From positions 1 through 9,178 of the forward strand of contig CAYLNK010000279.1 in assembly GCA_964384675.1 (NCBI GenBank): DNA of 9,178 nucleotides, given 5' to 3'. The translations under genes were made by a program, and so were the position numbers. Positions 5,812-9,178 of this stretch are shown in pieces; positions within the stretch are counted from its first letter, which is position 1, and every line of letters begins with the position of its first letter. The notes below the pieces were generated by a model, which was given only the letters and a program-made list of their open reading frames with translations, ran no database searches and had not been told where the DNA came from. The DNA is from CAYLNK01 sp964384675 (lineage in GTDB: Bacteria; Acidobacteriota; Thermoanaerobaculia; UBA5066).

Positions 5812-7368
5812 ATGGCGGAGGACCCGAGTTCCAGCGAGCCCCCGTTGGGCGGAGTGTCGCGGCTCGGTCAGCGGTCCGTCGCCCATGCGCTCCGGATCGC
5901 TCAGGTCGGGAGCTGGGAGTGGGACGTCGCCGCGGACCGCGTCGTCTGGTCGGACGAGCTGTACCGGATCTACGGTGTCGACCCCGGCACGCCGATGGAC
6001 CACGAGCGTTGCTTCGAGCCGGTGCATCCCGAGGATCGCGAGCGGGTGAAGGCCGCCACCGACGAGCTCCTGCGCACGGGCCAGCCGGTGCGGTTCGATC
6101 TGCGGATCGTCCGACCCGACGGCTCCGTGCGCGCGCTCGAGACCTGGGGCGAGGCCGTGCGGGAAGGGGGAGGGACGCACCTCTTCGGCGTCTGCCAGGA
6201 CGTCACCGAGCGCAAGCTGCTGGAGGGGCAGCTGCGCCAGGCCCAAAAGATGGAGGCCGTCGGCCGCCTCGCCGGGGGCGTGGCGCACGACTTCAACAAC
6301 CTGCTCACCACCGTCATCGGGTTCAGCGACCTCGTGCTCGCCGGGCTTCCCGCGGACAGCCCGATCCGCGCGGACCTGGAGGAGATCCGGCGGGCGGGAG
6401 AGCGGGCCGCGGACCTCACCCGGCAGCTCCTCGCGTTCAGCCGGCAGCAGCTCGTCGAGATGCGGAGCCTCGACCCGAACGTCGTCGTCCGGGAGGTCGA
6501 CAAGATGCTCCGCCGGCTCATCGGGGAAGACGTCGAGCTGGTCCTCCATCTCGACCCGGACGTCGGCGTCGTCCGCGGCGACGCGGGTCAGCTGGAGCAG
6601 GTCCTCGTGAACCTCGCCCTGAATGCCCGGGACGCGATGCCGCAAGGTGGCCGCCTCACGATCGAGACCTCGCGCGCGGAGCTCGAGGAGCCTTCCGCGA
6701 ACCTCGCGACCACGGTTCCGCCCGGCCGCTACTCGGTGATCTCCGTGGCGGACACCGGGACCGGCATCGACGCGGAGACCCTGAAGCACATCTTCGAGCC
6801 GTTCTACACGACCAAGGAGCGGGGCAAGGGGACGGGACTCGGCCTCGCCACGGTCTACGGGATCGTCAAGCAGTCCGGCGGGTACATCCACGTGACGAGC
6901 GCCCCGCGGGAGGGCTCGGTGTTCGAGATCTTCCTTCCGGAGGCGGACGGCCTCGTCGACCCGCGGCCCACGCCGCCGCCGTTGCGGATCCGCGCCGGAG
7001 CGGGTGAGACGGTGCTCCTCGTGGAGGACGAGCCGTCGGTGAAGCTGTTCGCGAGCCGCGTCCTCTCCCAGCTCGGCTACACGGTCCTCGTGGCCGAGAA
7101 CGGCCAGGAGGCGCTGCGCCTGGAGGCGCGCCACGAAGGTCCCATCCACGTCCTCCTCACCGACTGGGTGATGCCGGGGCTGCGGGGCGACGAGCTGGCC
7201 GCCGCGATGCGGCCGCGCCGGCCCGGGGTGAAGGTGATCTACATGTCGGGCTATGCGCGGGAGGCGTACGAGCGTCACGGCGTGCTCGAGCCAGGCGTCC
7301 CGCTCCTCCGGAAGCCCCTCACCGCCGGCGTCCTCGCCGCGCAGGTGCGGAAGGTCCTGGACCGCTGA
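5812..7368 (+). CDS. Hybrid sensor histidine kinase: PAS - HisKA - HATPase_c - REC
   Basis: It senses a signal through a PAS domain, autophosphorylates a His and passes the phosphate to its own receiver. Numbering from ATG 5812 (518 residues): PAS at about 24-134 (VGSWEWDV, HPEDRERV, ending DVTERK); a HisKA helix pair with GGVAHDFNNLL and phospho-acceptor H159; and an ATPase domain with N-box NLALNARDA (N267/N271), G1 DTGTGID (314-320), F-box FEPFYTTK (328-335) and G2 GKGTGLGL (338-345). The C-terminal REC (about 398-518) has acidic pair E405-D406, phospho-acceptor D451 in TDWVMPG, S479 and K501 in RKP. There are no membrane helices, so it should be cytosolic. ATG 5812 was chosen because GGAGG (5796-5800) precedes it and the PAS domain follows; GTG 5719 is an in-frame alternative that would add 31 unremarkable residues. 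The HDFNN H-box is typical of NtrB/CckA-like hybrids that hand on to a separate phosphotransfer protein, which is absent here. Confidence 0.93.
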   Translation: MAEDPSSSEPPLGGVSRLGQRSVAHALRIAQVGSWEWDVAADRVVWSDELYRIYGVDPGTPMDHERCFEPVHPEDRERVKAATDELLRTGQPVRFDLRIVRPDGSVRALETWGEAVREGGGTHLFGVCQDVTERKLLEGQLRQAQKMEAVGRLAGGVAHDFNNLLTTVIGFSDLVLAGLPADSPIRADLEEIRRAGERAADLTRQLLAFSRQQLVEMRSLDPNVVVREVDKMLRRLIGEDVELVLHLDPDVGVVRGDAGQLEQVLVNLALNARDAMPQGGRLTIETSRAELEEPSANLATTVPPGRYSVISVADTGTGIDAETLKHIFEPFYTTKERGKGTGLGLATVYGIVKQSGGYIHVTSAPREGSVFEIFLPEADGLVDPRPTPPPLRIRAGAGETVLLVEDEPSVKLFASRVLSQLGYTVLVAENGQEALRLEARHEGPIHVLLTDWVMPGLRGDELAAAMRPRRPGVKVIYMSGYAREAYERHGVLEPGVPLLRKPLTAGVLAAQVRKVLDR

Positions 7369-7398
7369 CCCGCGCGCGAGCCTGCTAACGTGGAGGCG

Positions 7399-8547
7399 AT
7401 GGGCCTCCGCCGGATCGCCTTCGCGCTCCTCGCGCTCCTCGCCGCCTCCGCGACGGCGCGGGCGCAATCGCCGTTCTCCACCGAGCTCGCCCTGTCGTTC
7501 GGCTACGAGGGCGGGAAGACGGAGCAGCCGCTCGTGGCCTCGGCCGGCGTGCCGTCGTCCGCGTTCACGTATCGGGCGGACTCCACGGCCCGCACCCTGG
7601 GCGTCGCCGCGACGCGGTACCTGTCGCCGGTGGCGGACGACGGCGCCACGCCGCGCGCGCTCCTGCCGTACGTGGCGCGGGCCTCCTCCGTCACGGCGAA
7701 CCTGGACCTGACCGGGACCTCGCGGGACTCGGCGGGGACCTCGCGCGGCGGCGGCGTGACCCTCGACGCGCGGCTCACCGGCGATCGGACGTCGTCCGGA
7801 GGCGTCGCCGGCGCGGAGATCTACCTCGTGCCCTGGGGAGCCGTCCGTGCTGCGTTCGGAACGGGGAGCGTGCGCGGCAACGACACGACGTTCACCACCG
7901 AGACGCCCTCCGGCCTCGGAAGCCTCGGCTCCCTGGCGCTCCGTTCCTCGTCCACCTCGGGCTCGCTCGGGCTCGTCGCCCGCCTCCCGCTCGACGCCAC
8001 CGTGGCGCTCGACGCGACCTACGCGTCCGGCGACACGGCGCGCACCGACCGGACCGCGTTCACGGGAGGCGGCGGCGTTCGCGAGGCCGAGCTCCTCGTC
8101 GACTCGCGGTCGCGCGCGGTCGCCCTCTCGGGGCGCGTCCTCCTCCTGTCCCGGCGGCTCGACGTCGGCGCCGCCGCCACCTATGCGGAGATCGACGCGG
8201 ACCTCGAGCAAGCGGGGCAGGGGGCGCTCGACGCGTCGCACCGGATCGAGCGGCGCCTGTACGCCGAGGCGACGTGGTACGCCGGACGGGACCTGGGCCT
8301 GGGCGTCTTCGCGGCCTACGAGTCCGACGACGAGTCGAGCGGCCTCACCACGACACGCCCATCCCTGACCGGCAAGGAGACGGAGCTGGGCGTCGCCGCG
8401 CGCTGGTTCCCGAGGGCCGGCGCGTCCGTCGCGGTGCGCGCCTCCCGGGCGACCGCCGACCGCGTGGTGCCCCCAGACGCCGCGAGCTTCCAGCGTCTCG
8501 CCGACACGGCCGACCGCCTGGAGCTCACCGTGTCTCTCCGCTTCTGA
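7399..8547 (+). CDS. Putative outer-membrane beta-barrel protein with signal peptide
   Basis: The 382 residues open with a classic signal peptide (MGLRRIAFALLALLAASATARA, cleavage probably after A22 before Q23). They continue as alternating polar/hydrophobic strands rich in Gly, Ser, Thr and Ala, for example LALRSSSTSGSLGLVARL, YAEATWYAGRDLGLGVFAAY and TELGVAARWF. The protein ends LELTVSLRF. A terminal Phe on the last amphipathic strand is the usual BAM recognition signal, so an outer-membrane barrel is likely. I cannot assign it to a named porin family. Acidic and Ser/Thr-rich stretches between strands would be loops or turns. ATG 7399 is preferred over in-frame GTG 7390 because it places two Arg directly before the hydrophobic core; GGAGG at 7392-7396 is unusually close (2 nt). 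The gene begins 30 nt after the kinase stop and ends 13 nt before the glycosidase, so co-transcription is likely. Confidence 0.72.
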   Translation: MGLRRIAFALLALLAASATARAQSPFSTELALSFGYEGGKTEQPLVASAGVPSSAFTYRADSTARTLGVAATRYLSPVADDGATPRALLPYVARASSVTANLDLTGTSRDSAGTSRGGGVTLDARLTGDRTSSGGVAGAEIYLVPWGAVRAAFGTGSVRGNDTTFTTETPSGLGSLGSLALRSSSTSGSLGLVARLPLDATVALDATYASGDTARTDRTAFTGGGGVREAELLVDSRSRAVALSGRVLLLSRRLDVGAAATYAEIDADLEQAGQGALDASHRIERRLYAEATWYAGRDLGLGVFAAYESDDESSGLTTTRPSLTGKETELGVAARWFPRAGASVAVRASRATADRVVPPDAASFQRLADTADRLELTVSLRF

Positions 8548-8560
8548 GGCCGGCACCCCG

Positions 8561-9178
8561 ATGACCGATCCCCCGCGGCTCCCGCTGCCCGACCGTCCCA
8601 GGCTCTGGGGCGTGGCCGTCTCCCACTACCAGGTGGAGGGCGGCGACCCGTGCGACTGGACCGAGTGGGAGGCGGCCGGACGGACGAAGGGGGGCGCCTG
8701 CGGCGCGGCGGCCGGCTCCTGGAGCCGGTACGAGGAGGACCTGGCGCTCGCGGCCGCGGCCGGCGCCAACGCGTTTCGCTTCTCCATCTCGTGGAGCCGG
8801 GTGGAGCCGGTCCGTGGCACGTTCGACGAGGCGGCGCTCGCGCGCTACCGGGCCGTGGTCGACGCGGCGGAAGCGCTCGGCGTCGAGCCCGTGGTCACGC
8901 TCTTCCACTACACGCACCCGGCGTGGTTCCACCGCGAGACGCCGTGGACGTCGCCGGCGTCGGTGGAGGCGTTCCGCCGCTTCGCCGCCCGCGTCGTGGC
9001 GGCGCTCGGCCCGGCCGTGAGGGTCTTCACGGTGCTGAACGAGCCGCTCGTGTCGTGGCTCGGCGGCTTCCTCGACGGGCAGATCCCGCCCGGCCTCTGC
9101 GATCGCCGCTCCGCGGGCCTCGCGCTCGAGCACCTGCTGCGGGCGCACGCCGCCGCGGCCGCGGAGGTCCGCGCCGCG
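8561..9178 (+). CDS. Glycoside hydrolase family 1 (beta-glycosidase type), 3' partial
   Basis: The first 206 codons of a gene that runs off the window. Family 1 landmarks appear in order: GVAVSHYQVEG (17-27, with the substrate-binding Gln24), CDWTEWE (31-37), FRFSISWSRVEP (72-83), TLFHYTHPAWF (113-123, His116) and TVLNEPLVSWLGGF (157-170), where E161 of the NEP motif is the expected acid/base. Family members are usually about 400-500 residues, so the nucleophile Glu motif lies outside the window. GH1 enzymes cleave beta-glucosides, beta-galactosides and related glycosides with retention; the exact substrate cannot be told. Tyr117 replaces the Trp usual after the substrate-binding His (HW.LP becomes HYTHP). 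No signal peptide is visible, suggesting a cytosolic enzyme. The ATG follows the barrel gene by 13 nt without an obvious Shine-Dalgarno; translation from the upstream gene may help. Confidence 0.9.
   Translation, partial: MTDPPRLPLPDRPRLWGVAVSHYQVEGGDPCDWTEWEAAGRTKGGACGAAAGSWSRYEEDLALAAAAGANAFRFSISWSRVEPVRGTFDEAALARYRAVVDAAEALGVEPVVTLFHYTHPAWFHRETPWTSPASVEAFRRFAARVVAALGPAVRVFTVLNEPLVSWLGGFLDGQIPPGLCDRRSAGLALEHLLRAHAAAAAEVRAA

Noticed and set aside
7732..7753. Short direct repeat GGGACCTCGCG in the barrel gene
   Set aside because: Two imperfectly spaced copies encode a TSR loop repeat. They are too short and too compositionally likely to be a mobile or regulatory repeat.
5611..8556. 981-codon minus-strand open frame opposite the kinase and barrel genes
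   Set aside because: It is low-complexity Arg/Gly/Glu-rich sequence lying wholly antisense to genes with intact domain motifs and a signal peptide. It is a composition artefact.
8525..9148. 207-codon minus-strand frame opposite the GH1 gene
   Set aside because: The plus strand carries ordered GH1 motifs, and the antisense translation is low complexity.
1..9178. CRISPR arrays, tRNA, rRNA, complete insertion sequences, prophage or defence genes
   Set aside because: I saw no spaced direct repeats, cloverleaf-like segments, transposase or integrase motifs, or defence-domain signatures on either strand.

Overview
The window is very GC-rich DNA (roughly 70% or more by eye, with strong G/C bias at third codon positions). 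Genes are tightly packed, and several long open frames lie antisense to real genes, as expected at this composition. A GAF/HD-GYP protein, a PAS hybrid histidine kinase and a C-terminal-Phe outer-membrane barrel indicate a Gram-negative, signalling-rich bacterium. Acidobacteriota, Myxococcota or a similar soil/sediment phylum would fit, but no ribosomal or other taxonomic marker is present, so this is inference only.

Layout. (1) Plus strand, 3-2272: a 5'-truncated GAF + HD-GYP protein (cyclic-di-GMP phosphodiesterase type), followed by a small exported-looking protein of unknown function whose frame overlaps the HD-GYP stop and has no ordinary start codon. (2) Minus strand, 5716-2279: a complete adenine deaminase (ade), then a polytopic GT-C-like membrane protein. 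These are separated only by a 62-bp gapless perfect palindrome (3907-3968) that is clearly AT-richer than its surroundings and supplies the ATG and first 12 codons of the membrane protein. (3) Plus strand, 5812 to the window end: a PAS-HisKA-HATPase-REC hybrid kinase, a signal-peptide-bearing predicted outer-membrane beta-barrel, and a 3'-truncated family 1 glycoside hydrolase, with gaps of 30 and 13 nt between them.

The two transcription blocks 1 and 2 converge at about 2270-2280, where two stop codons form the arms of a small hairpin. Blocks 2 and 3 diverge from a 95-bp gap at 5717-5811. No functional link between purine salvage, the membrane protein and the signalling genes can be read from the sequence. 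The barrel and the glycosidase may act together on a glycoside, but that rests only on adjacency.

The most unusual items are the palindrome, which looks like a non-autonomous mobile or REP-like element that has become part of a coding sequence, and the junction at about 1631-1649. At that junction either a sequencing indel, a CUG start or a -1 frameshift is needed to explain the downstream frame. I found no CRISPR array, tRNA, rRNA, complete insertion sequence or recognisable defence system.
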